DNA from: an uncultured Acidobacteriota bacterium
GTDB taxonomy: Bacteria; Acidobacteriota; Blastocatellia; RBC074
Assembly (NCBI GenBank): GCA_937967285.1
Contig: CALBSU010000117.1
Span: 1-12,246, forward strand
Direction: 5' to 3'
Length of the DNA: 12,246 bases
This document shows, in pieces, positions 1 to 7,412 of the stretch. The notes below the pieces were generated by a model, which saw nothing but the letters and a program-made list of their open reading frames with translations, had not been told where the DNA came from and did not search any database. How positions within the stretch are numbered: position 1 is the stretch's first letter; every line of letters begins with the position of its first letter. The position numbers were made by a program, and so were the translations under genes.

Positions 1-79
1 GCAGCTCCAGCGCGGCCGCGATGCCCGCCAGCCCTCCGCCGATGACGATCACATCTGCCCTGCCGGTCAGATCAGCCAT
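1..79 (-). CDS. FAD-dependent oxidoreductase, N-terminal fragment (cut by left edge)
   Basis: Only the first 26 codons are present. They read MADLTGRADVIVIGGGLAGI and continue AAALEL. This is a beta-alpha-beta Rossmann start with the dinucleotide-binding GxGxxG pattern (here GGGLAG), placed right at the N-terminus as in amine oxidase, phytoene desaturase and squalene-associated (HpnE-like) flavoproteins. The ATG is the first possible start, because an in-frame TGA lies two codons upstream. The upstream sequence GGGTGTGAGAT is only a weak ribosome-binding site. The gene is divergent from the HAD-UbiA gene at 228. With so little sequence the substrate cannot be named. An HpnE-like or carotenoid-desaturase-like role is possible but is a guess; an FAD-binding fold is fairly secure. 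Confidence 0.75.
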   Translation of the reverse strand, partial: MADLTGRADVIVIGGGLAGIAAALEL

Positions 80-119
80 ATCTCACACCCGGTTCTGTCA
101 TGGAATAATCCGTGCGACA

Positions 120-149
120 ATAGTACGCCCCGCCGCGTCATGACCTCAA
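120..149 (-). promoter_or_regulatory. Possible sigma70-type promoter for the divergent FAD oxidoreductase
   Basis: Read on the minus strand, TTGAGG (144-149) is followed 18 bases later by TACTAT (120-125). These resemble the -35 and -10 boxes TTGACA and TATAAT at acceptable spacing. Transcription would start near position 113, about 35 bases before the ATG at 79. Matches of this quality also arise by chance, and the sigma factor preferences of the organism are unknown. No comparably good pair was seen for the plus-strand gene at 228. Confidence 0.3.
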
Positions 150-227
150 TCTGTTCAGGAATTATTCTGATTTCGCGGACCGCCCTATGTTACGATTCCA
201 GCCCCGAAACGTTGGAGTGCTTTCAAT

Positions 228-1673
228 ATGCAGGATATGAATCAGAGCCGGCAGGATGTCCCGCTCTTCGTCGATCTGGACGGATCGCTCATCAAGACAA
301 ATTCGCTTCACGAAGCTGCGATCATCCTTGCCAGGATGAAGCCCTGGCTGGTCTTTCTGCTGCCGCTCTGGTTGTTGAGAGGGCAGGATTTTCTGTGGAA
401 CAAGCTGGCTGAGACAGTTTCGATTAATGTAGGCCTGCTGCCTTATCGCCCCGAAGTGCTCGAGTATCTGCGCGATCAGCGCGATCAGGGGCGTGAGATC
501 ATTCTTATCTCCGGCGCGCATGAGACGATCGTCAGTCAGGTCTCCCGGCATCTCGGACTCTTTTCGTCCCATCACGGCTCGACTTCCGGCATGCATCTGG
601 TCGCCGACCGGAAGCTGCAGGTCATCCGGGAGAGAATCGGCGATGATCACTTCGATTATCTTGGAGATTCACGACGAGATCTGGTCGTCTGGGGTGAATG
701 CAGGAAAGCGATCGTTGTCAGCGACGATAAGAGGTTCGTCGATAGCGTCAAACGTCTGGTCGATGATGTCGCAGCCATAGAGCCACAATCAGGTGGTCGG
801 ATCTATTCACTGATCAAGGCCCTCAGGCCTCACCAGTGGGCCAAGAACCTGCTTCTTTTCGCGGCTGTCATGCTCGGCCACAAGTTCACGGATCCCGGCC
901 TCGTTAAGGCCTCACTGGTCGCATTCATCGCTTTTTCGTTATGCGGATCGGCGGTCTACATCATGAATGACCTGGCGGATCTCGATGCCGACCGTCAGCA
1001 TTCCAGGAAAAGAAGCCGGCCGTTCGCTGCGGGCGAAGTCTCGGCTGTGACCGGCGTGATTATGTCAGCCCTGCTGCTGCTCGCAGCTTTTCTTGTCGCC
1101 TCTACGCTCCAATACGGATTCATTGCTGTACTCGGCCTCTATTTCATTCTGACTTTTTTGTATTCGTTCTATCTCAAGAAGAAGGTTCTGATCGACGTGC
1201 TTTTACTGGGCGGGCTCTATACGATACGTGTCTGGGCGGGCGGGACCGCCACGGGCATCATCATCTCACAGTGGGCACTTGCTTTCTTCATGTGCCTCTT
1301 CTTCAGCATCGCGCTTGCCAAGCGATATTCAGAACTGCACTCCAACCTGGATCAGGCGGCCCGCGAAATTCAGAATCGGAGGGGATACCTCTCCTCGGAT
1401 CTTCAGTTTCTGATGAGCCTTGGCTGTTCAAGCGCACTGCTCGCCGTGCTCGTCATAGCGCTTTATCTCAATTCGCAGGACGTCATCAGGTATTATCGCC
1501 ATCCGTCGATGCTGTGGCTGGTTTGTCCGGTCTTTGCGTATTGGCTGAGCAGGCTCTGGCTGATAACCGCCCGTGGTGAGCTGGATGAGGATCCGGTCCT
1601 CTTTGCCATCAGGGACCGCATGAGTTACCTGGCGGGCGCGCTGATGCTGATCATCTTCGCCCTTGCTATCTGA
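228..1673 (+). CDS. HAD phosphatase-like / UbiA prenyltransferase fusion, decaprenyl-phosphate phosphoribosyltransferase type
   Basis: A 481-residue fusion. Residues 10-180 form a HAD domain: motif I is DLDGS (D16, D18), motif II centres on S95 in LISGAHE, K129 is a candidate motif III lysine, and motif IV is GDSRRD (147-151). Residues 195-481 are a polytopic UbiA domain. It begins LRPHQWAKN, then has NDLADLDAD (247-255) followed by RQHSRKRSRPFAAG, a second loop YSFYLKKKVLIDV (312-324), and a DEDPVLFAIRDR stretch near the C-terminus (453-464). The RxHxxKRxRPxAAG pattern after the aspartates fits the branch that transfers phosphoribose from PRPP to polyprenyl phosphate better than the quinone-pathway UbiA enzymes. 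Inference: the UbiA part makes polyprenyl-phosphoryl-5-phosphoribose and the HAD part removes the 5-phosphate. The start has GGAG at 214-217 with a 10-base spacer; an in-frame ATG at 237 has poorer spacing. The stop is 4 bases from that of the convergent neighbour. The fold is sure, the substrate less so. Confidence 0.88.
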   Translation: MQDMNQSRQDVPLFVDLDGSLIKTNSLHEAAIILARMKPWLVFLLPLWLLRGQDFLWNKLAETVSINVGLLPYRPEVLEYLRDQRDQGREIILISGAHETIVSQVSRHLGLFSSHHGSTSGMHLVADRKLQVIRERIGDDHFDYLGDSRRDLVVWGECRKAIVVSDDKRFVDSVKRLVDDVAAIEPQSGGRIYSLIKALRPHQWAKNLLLFAAVMLGHKFTDPGLVKASLVAFIAFSLCGSAVYIMNDLADLDADRQHSRKRSRPFAAGEVSAVTGVIMSALLLLAAFLVASTLQYGFIAVLGLYFILTFLYSFYLKKKVLIDVLLLGGLYTIRVWAGGTATGIIISQWALAFFMCLFFSIALAKRYSELHSNLDQAAREIQNRRGYLSSDLQFLMSLGCSSALLAVLVIALYLNSQDVIRYYRHPSMLWLVCPVFAYWLSRLWLITARGELDEDPVLFAIRDRMSYLAGALMLIIFALAI

Positions 1674-1677
1674 GATC

Positions 1678-3282
1678 TTACGTCCTCTCTTTTCTCTGAC
1701 GACCGAGAAATCCGAGCGGTCGGGGTGCCCATATGCCGTATATCACAGCCGCCAGCAGAAGGAACGCCGGCAATGGCGAGACGCCAAGGTTGGTGTACTC
1801 ACCGAACTGCTTGCCCAATCTTGATATCGTTGTCATCGCCGGCAACTGAAAGCCGCCGATGAAGACGTGCAGCGCCGGATCGAGTACGCCGAGTCCCCGT
1901 TCAACATCCCTGTACATCGCCTGGCACCAGCCCAGGGCGACAGAGAATACGGCGATGAAGTATGCCGCTCTCCTCGGCAGCCTGATCAGCGTCAAGGCTG
2001 CCGGGATAAATATGAACGGGAAGACCGGCGCGAGATACCTGATTCCGGTATTGAATTGCAGTCGCGCATACTGCACTCCGCTGCAGAAGAGCAGCATAGC
2101 CAGGAAGAAGATGATCGATGCTCCGATCTCAAATCCCGCCCGACGCGCCCGCTCATCGCGCTTCATAACGTAAACGAAAGCGGCCAGCAGAAACAGCGGG
2201 CAACTGATGAACAGCCCGTAACGATAATCGAAGAGCAGCGACATCAGGAGCCCGGCTGACGGCAGAGTCAATCCCTGATACCCCATCTCAATCCATGCCA
2301 CTTTCGGCATCCAGTGTTGTGCCGGATAGAGCGGATGGCCGAAACTTCTCCATTGGTAGAACCAGAGCAGGCCGACAGGCCCCAGCGTTCCCAGAAAATA
2401 CCAGAATCCCGATTCGATCGCCCTTCTCATCGCTGCTCTGCGGTCCGATGTCCGGTACCAGGCCTGCGCCAGTCCGTAACCGAACAGGCACAGCAGCAGG
2501 ATCACCCCGCTGTTGTCGAGCAGATATGCCGCGCCTCCGGCCAGCCCTCCAAGGAAATACCTCTTTCTGGTCGTCTCGCGGGAAAGTTCGTCTCTCTCCC
2601 ACATCGACAGAAATCCGAGGAAGACGATATGCCCCATCGCCATGTTGTGGTTGAGATATCCGGTCCTGAAGAAGACCGGCGTCCCGAATGCATAAACCAT
2701 TGCCAGCCAGAAAGCTCTGCGGTCATCTGAAAGGATTCGTCTCAGCCCGAAAAACATCCCGACAATGCCGAGCGCCGACAGCGGGGCCATGAAGAAGATC
2801 TGTGTCACCGCACCCGCCAGGCCCAGCTTGATGTCCAGACCGCTCTGCCAGGCCCGTCGATAAAATTCACGCGCCATCGGCCACGGAGAATCATATGCCG
2901 GAGGCTCGCTCAGCCCTGCTGCTGCCCGTCGCGACTGAACCGCGCCGACGACTCTGTTGATCAACGGTCCCGCTGCTGCGTACGGAACGGCCGCCATCAT
3001 CGATACTCCGGGATTATTGTTGATGTGCCAGCCACGGCCGGGCATCTCGAAAATATCAGGATGCAGATTCGCGTATTCGTCCAGTCGAAATGAGAGGTGC
3101 TCGCCGATCGATATGGCAGGATAGACCTCTCTTACGATGTTTGTCGCGAAATGCAACGCGTATACTATCCAGCAGGTCAGAAACAGGCGGACGGCCGTAC
3201 TTCGAGCGGAATAAATCCACGGCGCTGAATCCGCACCGCGGTTACCCGGTGTTTCCTGACTGTCTCCCATGTCGGTTCTCAT
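1678..3282 (-). CDS. GT-C-like polytopic membrane glycosyltransferase
   Basis: About 534 residues and strongly hydrophobic, with many predicted membrane helices. After the first helix (about 31-48) comes an extracytoplasmic loop with acidic residues in FRLDEY (65-70) and then HINNNPGVSMMAAVPY (86-101). This layout is like the catalytic acidic loop and NPPG-type motif of GT39/ArnT-like GT-C enzymes. Further in, DYRYGLFIS (352-360) and TGIRYLAPVFPF (412-423) resemble the conserved RY-containing segments of such proteins. GT-C enzymes move sugars from polyprenyl-phosphate donors on the outer membrane face; the sugar and acceptor here are unknown. The start is uncertain. The ATG at 3282 lies 5 bases after the previous stop but has no clear Shine-Dalgarno. 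An ATG at 3270 has a weak GAGA upstream, and a TTG at 3291 would overlap the previous gene. Last gene of the minus-strand block. Confidence 0.8.
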   Translation of the reverse strand: MRTDMGDSQETPGNRGADSAPWIYSARSTAVRLFLTCWIVYALHFATNIVREVYPAISIGEHLSFRLDEYANLHPDIFEMPGRGWHINNNPGVSMMAAVPYAAAGPLINRVVGAVQSRRAAAGLSEPPAYDSPWPMAREFYRRAWQSGLDIKLGLAGAVTQIFFMAPLSALGIVGMFFGLRRILSDDRRAFWLAMVYAFGTPVFFRTGYLNHNMAMGHIVFLGFLSMWERDELSRETTRKRYFLGGLAGGAAYLLDNSGVILLLCLFGYGLAQAWYRTSDRRAAMRRAIESGFWYFLGTLGPVGLLWFYQWRSFGHPLYPAQHWMPKVAWIEMGYQGLTLPSAGLLMSLLFDYRYGLFISCPLFLLAAFVYVMKRDERARRAGFEIGASIIFFLAMLLFCSGVQYARLQFNTGIRYLAPVFPFIFIPAALTLIRLPRRAAYFIAVFSVALGWCQAMYRDVERGLGVLDPALHVFIGGFQLPAMTTISRLGKQFGEYTNLGVSPLPAFLLLAAVIYGIWAPRPLGFLGRQRKERT

Positions 3283-3287
3283 AGCAA

Positions 3288-4892
3288 TCAATTCGCCGAT
3301 GTCCGGATATGTTCTTTCTTCGGCATGATCCGGTACACGCTGAACTCCTTATTGTCGAATCGGCGTTCCAGCCTCTCCTCATTCCGATTGATGAATCCTT
3401 TGAGGTATACATAATCCTCGTGGTCGAGTCCCTCAAGTCCCAGAACAAGATAGGTTGCATCGATCTTTTTAATATATTCCCACTGTTCTTCATCCGAAAT
3501 GCCCGGATCCCAGCTCGATGAATGCCTGTTCGTATACAACGCCAGCGCGCGCGGCTTCCTGAACAGAAACACATCATCCGGCCGCGTATTCTTCCTGACG
3601 TAATCGAACATCTCAATGCTCCCGGGAGCCTCGACTCCATCCCGAAACGGCCCGTACTCGATCGTCGTATACCTCAACGCATAGGTCCCAAGCACGACGA
3701 TTACAAATGCCGGCAGCGCATACCGCGCCATTTCACTCTTTGCCGGGATCGCTCTCAGTCCAACCAGGGCGTAAAAGAAGTAGATCGGCACAAGCACTGC
3801 AATGTACCGTTCGATCGGTAATATCGGCAGGACCAGAAACGGGATGAGGTACAAGGCTGGAAAGATCTCAAAACATGTGATCTCTTTGCGGAGCCTGTAA
3901 AAATATCCGACCAGAGCCAGGCAGCTAACCAGACCGAAGATCGCCAGCTTCAGTATCTTGCTGTAACCGTTCTCAAGATAGTAGGTGAGGATCTTGAGAT
4001 AAATCCAGGCATGCGAAATGACATGCTTTGTCTTGATTGCTATTTGAGGGCCGTAACCTCCGTCGTTGTGAGACGTTGCATTCTGAACATAGATCGCCGC
4101 CAGCGCGAATGCCACGCCGGTTACCCCTTTGAGCGATGGCCGCCTGTTTCTGAGCAGATCGTACGCAACGAGACAGGGAATCAGGACGAGGCCGACGCTT
4201 CTGGTGCCGTATGCCAGATATATGGTCAGGGCAATGATCATTCCGAACAGGATCTCGCGCGGCCATCTTTCCTTCTTCCGATAAGAAGTGTGGATCACGC
4301 AGAGGGACAGAAAGACAAAAAATGCGAATGGGATATCTGAAACGATATGGTCCTTGAACGACCAGAACAGCGGATTCAGCCCGATCAGCCCGATCATGAC
4401 CAGCCGGTGTTTCGCCGGAAGACCGTCCCGGAAACAGATAAATGCCATCGCCAGAGTCGCCAGAAACATCAGCACAATGAGCATCTTCATCGCCGTCAGA
4501 TCAAGCCCCATGAAGTAGTACACCGGCGCGAGAAGCAAGGGAAATATCGGCGGATATGTCTGCGGCCCGACCACCCTCATCGGATTCAGAATGAAACCGG
4601 TATCGCCGTAACTCACACCGTTGACGATGTTCCTGCTGTGCATGATGTACATCGCGAAATCGTCTCCCCAGTCGTGGCCGGCGCGGAATGTGGCGATATA
4701 GATGAAGAATATCCCGCAGAGCATGACGGACAGTATCAGATGATTCCGTGCCTGTTCATTGCCCGACAATTTTCTCAGATGCCCCGAATCCGGCGAACTT
4801 CCTCCGCGAATTTTCCGGAGCTCGGAATTGTTATCGACTGAAACAACCTGAGGCTTGTTTTTTCCGGAATTTTCGATGAAACCTCGTTGCAT
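3288..4892 (-). CDS. GT-C / PMT_2-like membrane glycosyltransferase
   Basis: A 534-residue polytopic protein. A hydrophilic, probably cytoplasmic tail of about 48 residues precedes the first helix (about 51-69). The first outer loop carries GHDWGDDFAMYI (72-83), with D77-D78 in the place of the catalytic acidic pair of GT39/PMT_2 families. TYPPIFPLLLAP (112-123) follows, corresponding to the usual YPPG/PLLL segment. After the last helix (about 391-405) is a soluble C-terminal domain. Its FDYVRKNTRPDDVFLF (429-444) and YLVLG (481-485) are typical of the extracytoplasmic domain of these enzymes. The expected reaction is transfer from a polyprenyl-phosphate sugar to a lipid, glycan or protein; the substrate cannot be read from the sequence. 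The start is well supported: GAGG at 4900-4903 with a 7-base spacer. The gene is 99 bases from its upstream neighbour and 5 bases from the next gene. By eye it seems somewhat richer in AT than the GT4 genes, which could hint at a separate origin. Confidence 0.85.
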   Translation of the reverse strand: MQRGFIENSGKNKPQVVSVDNNSELRKIRGGSSPDSGHLRKLSGNEQARNHLILSVMLCGIFFIYIATFRAGHDWGDDFAMYIMHSRNIVNGVSYGDTGFILNPMRVVGPQTYPPIFPLLLAPVYYFMGLDLTAMKMLIVLMFLATLAMAFICFRDGLPAKHRLVMIGLIGLNPLFWSFKDHIVSDIPFAFFVFLSLCVIHTSYRKKERWPREILFGMIIALTIYLAYGTRSVGLVLIPCLVAYDLLRNRRPSLKGVTGVAFALAAIYVQNATSHNDGGYGPQIAIKTKHVISHAWIYLKILTYYLENGYSKILKLAIFGLVSCLALVGYFYRLRKEITCFEIFPALYLIPFLVLPILPIERYIAVLVPIYFFYALVGLRAIPAKSEMARYALPAFVIVVLGTYALRYTTIEYGPFRDGVEAPGSIEMFDYVRKNTRPDDVFLFRKPRALALYTNRHSSSWDPGISDEEQWEYIKKIDATYLVLGLEGLDHEDYVYLKGFINRNEERLERRFDNKEFSVYRIMPKKEHIRTSAN

Positions 4893-4913
4893 GAAAATAC
4901 CTCGTAGCGTTTT

Positions 4914-4929
4914 GTCATCCGATGATGAC
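4914..4929 (-). repeat. Short hairpin in the leader of the GT-C gene ending at 3288
   Basis: A perfect 6-base inverted repeat, gtcatc at 4914-4919 and gatgac at 4924-4929, encloses a 4-base loop. It sits 10 bases upstream of the GAGG ribosome-binding site of the following gene. It could influence translation or mark a processing site, but it is short and has no T-run, so it is not an intrinsic terminator. Confidence 0.35.
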
Positions 4930-4960
4930 CGTGTGTAGTCTGTTTGATCTGTATTTTGAA

Positions 4961-4979
4961 TCCGCTCTCAAGTGGCGGA
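4961..4979 (-). repeat. Short inverted repeat just after the GT4 gene stop
   Basis: tccgc at 4961-4965 and gcgga at 4975-4979 form a 5-base GC-rich stem with a 9-base loop, starting 12 bases after the stop codon at 4992-4994. The position suits a weak terminator or an mRNA 3'-end stabiliser. The sequence that follows on the minus strand (TTCAAAATAC) lacks a proper U-tract, so termination is doubtful. Confidence 0.25.
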
Positions 4980-4991
4980 CATTTGGAAGGG

Positions 4992-6242
4992 TTATCCCCG
5001 CCATGGGACATTTCCCCATTTTTCATTCGCGGTGGAATCGAGCAGATCCCCATAGAGCCTGAGGTGCGCCTCGCGAGACCAGATCTCAAGGAATTTCTGA
5101 TACCCTCTTTCCCCGAGATCCTTTCCCAGCCCGGGAGTATCGATCAGGCGACGGATGGCATCGAACATCTCGTCATCTGAGCTGTAAACGAAACCTCCGC
5201 CGCTCTCCCGAACCACTTCGGGCAGGGCTCCGAGGTCGTTTACGATGACTGGAGTCTTCCGCGCGAATGCTTCGATAATGATGATCCCGAATGTTTCATA
5301 TGTCAGGGACGGAACAACGCAGGCCAGGGCGTGTGCGTAAAGTCGACCGAGCTCGCTTTGAGGCAACCCTCCCAGAAATCTGATTCTCGGATTGCCGGAG
5401 GCCAGTTCGCGCAGGCGGTCGCCATAATTGCCGGAGCCTGCAACCAGCAGATCGCAGTCCTCGATTCGCTCCCAGATCTTGATCAGCTTATGGAGTCCCT
5501 TGATCTCCTCGAGCCGGCCGACGAAGAGCAGGTAGGGGCGATCCTGGGGGCGCGGGCCCGGGGCCTGCCAGTCGTTGTCGACACGATCTATGAAATACGG
5601 CAGATGGCCGACCGGTTTTGAGAAGCCTCTCTCGGCGTGCATGCGCGAAGTGAACCGGCTCGGCGAGACGAAACGATCGACATGCTCGGCGGCGCTTTCG
5701 AGCATCGAAGTATAACGCCAGATTTGCGGCGGCCGTTTTCCTTTCAGCACGCACCGCAGGCATTCAGGTTTTTCGCAGGGCCGGCTGTTGAATTTCCAGA
5801 GCACATGCATGGGACAGATCAGCCAGTGCTCATGGGTCGTGTAAAGTTTGACTGCGCCCGGCACGTTCAATTTCATGATCGAGGGCCCGAGCAGCGAAAT
5901 GTTGTGATAATGAACGACATCATATGATCGGTCGCTGAGCAACTCCCGTATCTTTCCCATCTTGAGCAGCGGAAGTCCCGTCTGCTGAGTCAGAAGCGGG
6001 GACAGCATGCCGTATCCGCTGCGCATCCCGTGCGTGCGGACCCGGGGATGCGGTTTGAAAGCGATCTCAGGTTCTCCCGGGTGAAGCAGGTGATATGAGT
6101 CGACGCAATGAACGACATCCACCTGATGACCGGCGTCTCCCAGAGCGTGACAGAGCCGGTAGAGGTACATCGCGTCACCCCCGAAACTGTACGGCGGATA
6201 GAAAGTAGTCAGATGCAGGAAGTTGAGCGGTCTGCCATTCAT
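4992..6242 (-). CDS. GT4-family glycosyltransferase with a central cysteine cluster
   Basis: 416 residues, GT-B fold, likely retaining glycosyltransferase. The N-terminal domain starts NFLHLTTFYPPYSFGGDAM, with the glycine pair G21-G22 expected at the nucleotide-sugar site. The C-terminal domain has LLFVGRLEEIKGLHKLI (238-254) and ETFGIIIIE (316-324), which is the E-x7-E donor-binding motif of GT4. Between the two lie C143, C156, C161 and C164 in a basic, aromatic stretch, a possible metal-binding knuckle. The enzyme should act on the cytoplasmic face on a lipid-linked acceptor. Its reading frame is open for 76 further codons upstream, but that extension is arginine-rich and lies inside the previous gene. 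The chosen ATG has AGAGAGG at 6250-6256 with a 7-base spacer and forms an ATGA overlap with the stop of the upstream GT4 gene, indicating translational coupling. The sugar transferred is unknown. Confidence 0.92.
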   Translation of the reverse strand: MNGRPLNFLHLTTFYPPYSFGGDAMYLYRLCHALGDAGHQVDVVHCVDSYHLLHPGEPEIAFKPHPRVRTHGMRSGYGMLSPLLTQQTGLPLLKMGKIRELLSDRSYDVVHYHNISLLGPSIMKLNVPGAVKLYTTHEHWLICPMHVLWKFNSRPCEKPECLRCVLKGKRPPQIWRYTSMLESAAEHVDRFVSPSRFTSRMHAERGFSKPVGHLPYFIDRVDNDWQAPGPRPQDRPYLLFVGRLEEIKGLHKLIKIWERIEDCDLLVAGSGNYGDRLRELASGNPRIRFLGGLPQSELGRLYAHALACVVPSLTYETFGIIIIEAFARKTPVIVNDLGALPEVVRESGGGFVYSSDDEMFDAIRRLIDTPGLGKDLGERGYQKFLEIWSREAHLRLYGDLLDSTANEKWGNVPWRG

Positions 6243-7408
6243 CCGGCGACCTCTCTGATGACATCCATCATCTGCCCGGCCGCTGCGCTCCAGGTCAATC
6301 GGCCGGCGGCCTCGATTCCGGCTTTTCTCATCCGACTCCGAAGTTCGTCCGAACCGGTGACGAGCCTGAGCGCGTTGATGAATCCAGGCAGATCGCAGGG
6401 ATCGACGAACAGTCCTCCATCGCCCAACAGATCGGGCAGCGGACTGGCCGTCGTTGCGATGACCGGACATCCGCTCGCGGCGGCCTCTACGGCCGGCAAG
6501 CCGAAACCTTCCATCAGAGATGGAAGCACCAGTGCCGACGCATAATTGAGCAGGATCGCCAGATCTTCATCAGGCAGGTATCCGGTGAAGATCACACGGT
6601 CGGTCAGCCCCTGGCCATTCACCAGTTCGCTGATGCTGCCGAAGTAACTGTGAAAGACCTCTTTTTTGTACTCTCCCACCATGACCAGTCTGAGATCTGA
6701 AAAGTTCTCTGTCGCGGAGACCTCTTTGAAAGCCCGGATGAGCGTTTCGAGGTTCTTGTGCGGATTGAATCCGCCGACATAAACGATCAATCTGCGATCG
6801 GGCGTCAACCCAAGGCCGTCAAGGAGGGCCGTAGGTGTCGGGTTCTCGATCGGCCTGAAGACCGGGTCGCCCGCTTCGCCGACCACGTATACTTTGTCCG
6901 ATCTGGTCCCGAAATGCTCGGCTATGCATCGCTTCGAGTAATCCGATACCGTGACGATCGCGTCGGCCTGCAGTCGACCGAGCGCGACTTTCGCTTTCCA
7001 GAACAGTCTGGCCGGCAGAGTCGGAACGGTCAGGTGCGGAAATTTCTCGGCTATGACATCGTGGATCATCACGATCTTGCGCGCCGTCGAGAAGACAGGG
7101 ACGTAACTGTAGACGGTTGGAAAGAGAATCATGTCGAAAGCGGGATCCGATAATGCAAGGCTCATCCGGACCATGTCGCTGAGAGACCGCCGTCCTCCCG
7201 CAGCTGCTGCGATCGAAGTCGGAACATCGGTCCTGACTAGTTTAACCTCAGCTTCTGCCGGCAGATTCCCGACGGAATCCGGTTCGTCGGTGATCATCGT
7301 GTATCTGTTCCGGGTGTCTTCTCTCAGCAGCGCATCGAGCAGGGATCTGGCGTGTCGTCCATAGCCCCGTGAATTCGAAGTGATCGTTGCATCGACGCCG
7401 ATCCGCAT
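6239..7408 (-). CDS. GT4-family glycosyltransferase (mannosyltransferase-like)
   Basis: 389 residues with a complete GT-B architecture. The N-terminal half begins MRIGVDATITSNSRGYGRHA and includes MIHDVIAEKFP (114-124), as in many mannosyl- or rhamnosyl-transferases of polysaccharide loci. The linker carries VTVSDYSKR (152-160). The C-terminal half has YVGGFNPHKNLETLI (210-224), and EGFGLPAVE (300-308) is the E-x7-E motif that binds the donor nucleotide sugar. It is cytoplasmic or membrane-associated. The gene lies 4 bases after the hydrolase stop and overlaps the next GT4 gene by 4 bases, so it belongs to the core operon. Upstream of the ATG is only a weak GGGGCGGAA-type ribosome-binding site, so translation may depend on coupling to the hydrolase. 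The two GT4 proteins differ clearly and are not a recent duplication. Donor and acceptor are not predictable from sequence alone. Confidence 0.92.
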   Translation of the reverse strand: MRIGVDATITSNSRGYGRHARSLLDALLREDTRNRYTMITDEPDSVGNLPAEAEVKLVRTDVPTSIAAAAGGRRSLSDMVRMSLALSDPAFDMILFPTVYSYVPVFSTARKIVMIHDVIAEKFPHLTVPTLPARLFWKAKVALGRLQADAIVTVSDYSKRCIAEHFGTRSDKVYVVGEAGDPVFRPIENPTPTALLDGLGLTPDRRLIVYVGGFNPHKNLETLIRAFKEVSATENFSDLRLVMVGEYKKEVFHSYFGSISELVNGQGLTDRVIFTGYLPDEDLAILLNYASALVLPSLMEGFGLPAVEAAASGCPVIATTASPLPDLLGDGGLFVDPCDLPGFINALRLVTGSDELRSRMRKAGIEAAGRLTWSAAAGQMMDVIREVAG

Positions 7409-7412
7409 CAGT

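Noticed and set aside
1..79. DprE1-like decaprenyl-phosphoryl-ribose oxidase, which would complete a pathway with the HAD-UbiA protein
   Set aside because: DprE1 belongs to the VAO-type FAD-binding family. The visible N-terminus has the classical GGGLAG Rossmann motif of a different flavoprotein class.
162..650. A 162-codon minus-strand frame opposite the HAD domain
   Set aside because: It is a shadow of the HAD coding sequence, has no domain signature, and would cross the start region of the HAD-UbiA gene.
1691..1710. Possible bidirectional terminator tttctc/gagaaa between the convergent genes
   Set aside because: The stem is only 6 AT-rich pairs with an 8-base loop, no T-run follows on either strand, and it lies inside the coding end of the GT-C gene.
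1678..4892. Tandem duplication of the two downstream GT-C genes, which appear to be the same length
   Set aside because: Their sequences, motif spacings and C-terminal regions differ clearly by eye. The equal length also depends on an uncertain start codon.
6243..6470. 76-codon N-terminal extension of the GT4 gene ending at 4992
   Set aside because: The extension is arginine- and serine-rich, lies within the coding sequence of the upstream GT4 gene, and is not part of the GT4 fold. The ATG at 6242 has a strong ribosome-binding site and an ATGA overlap.
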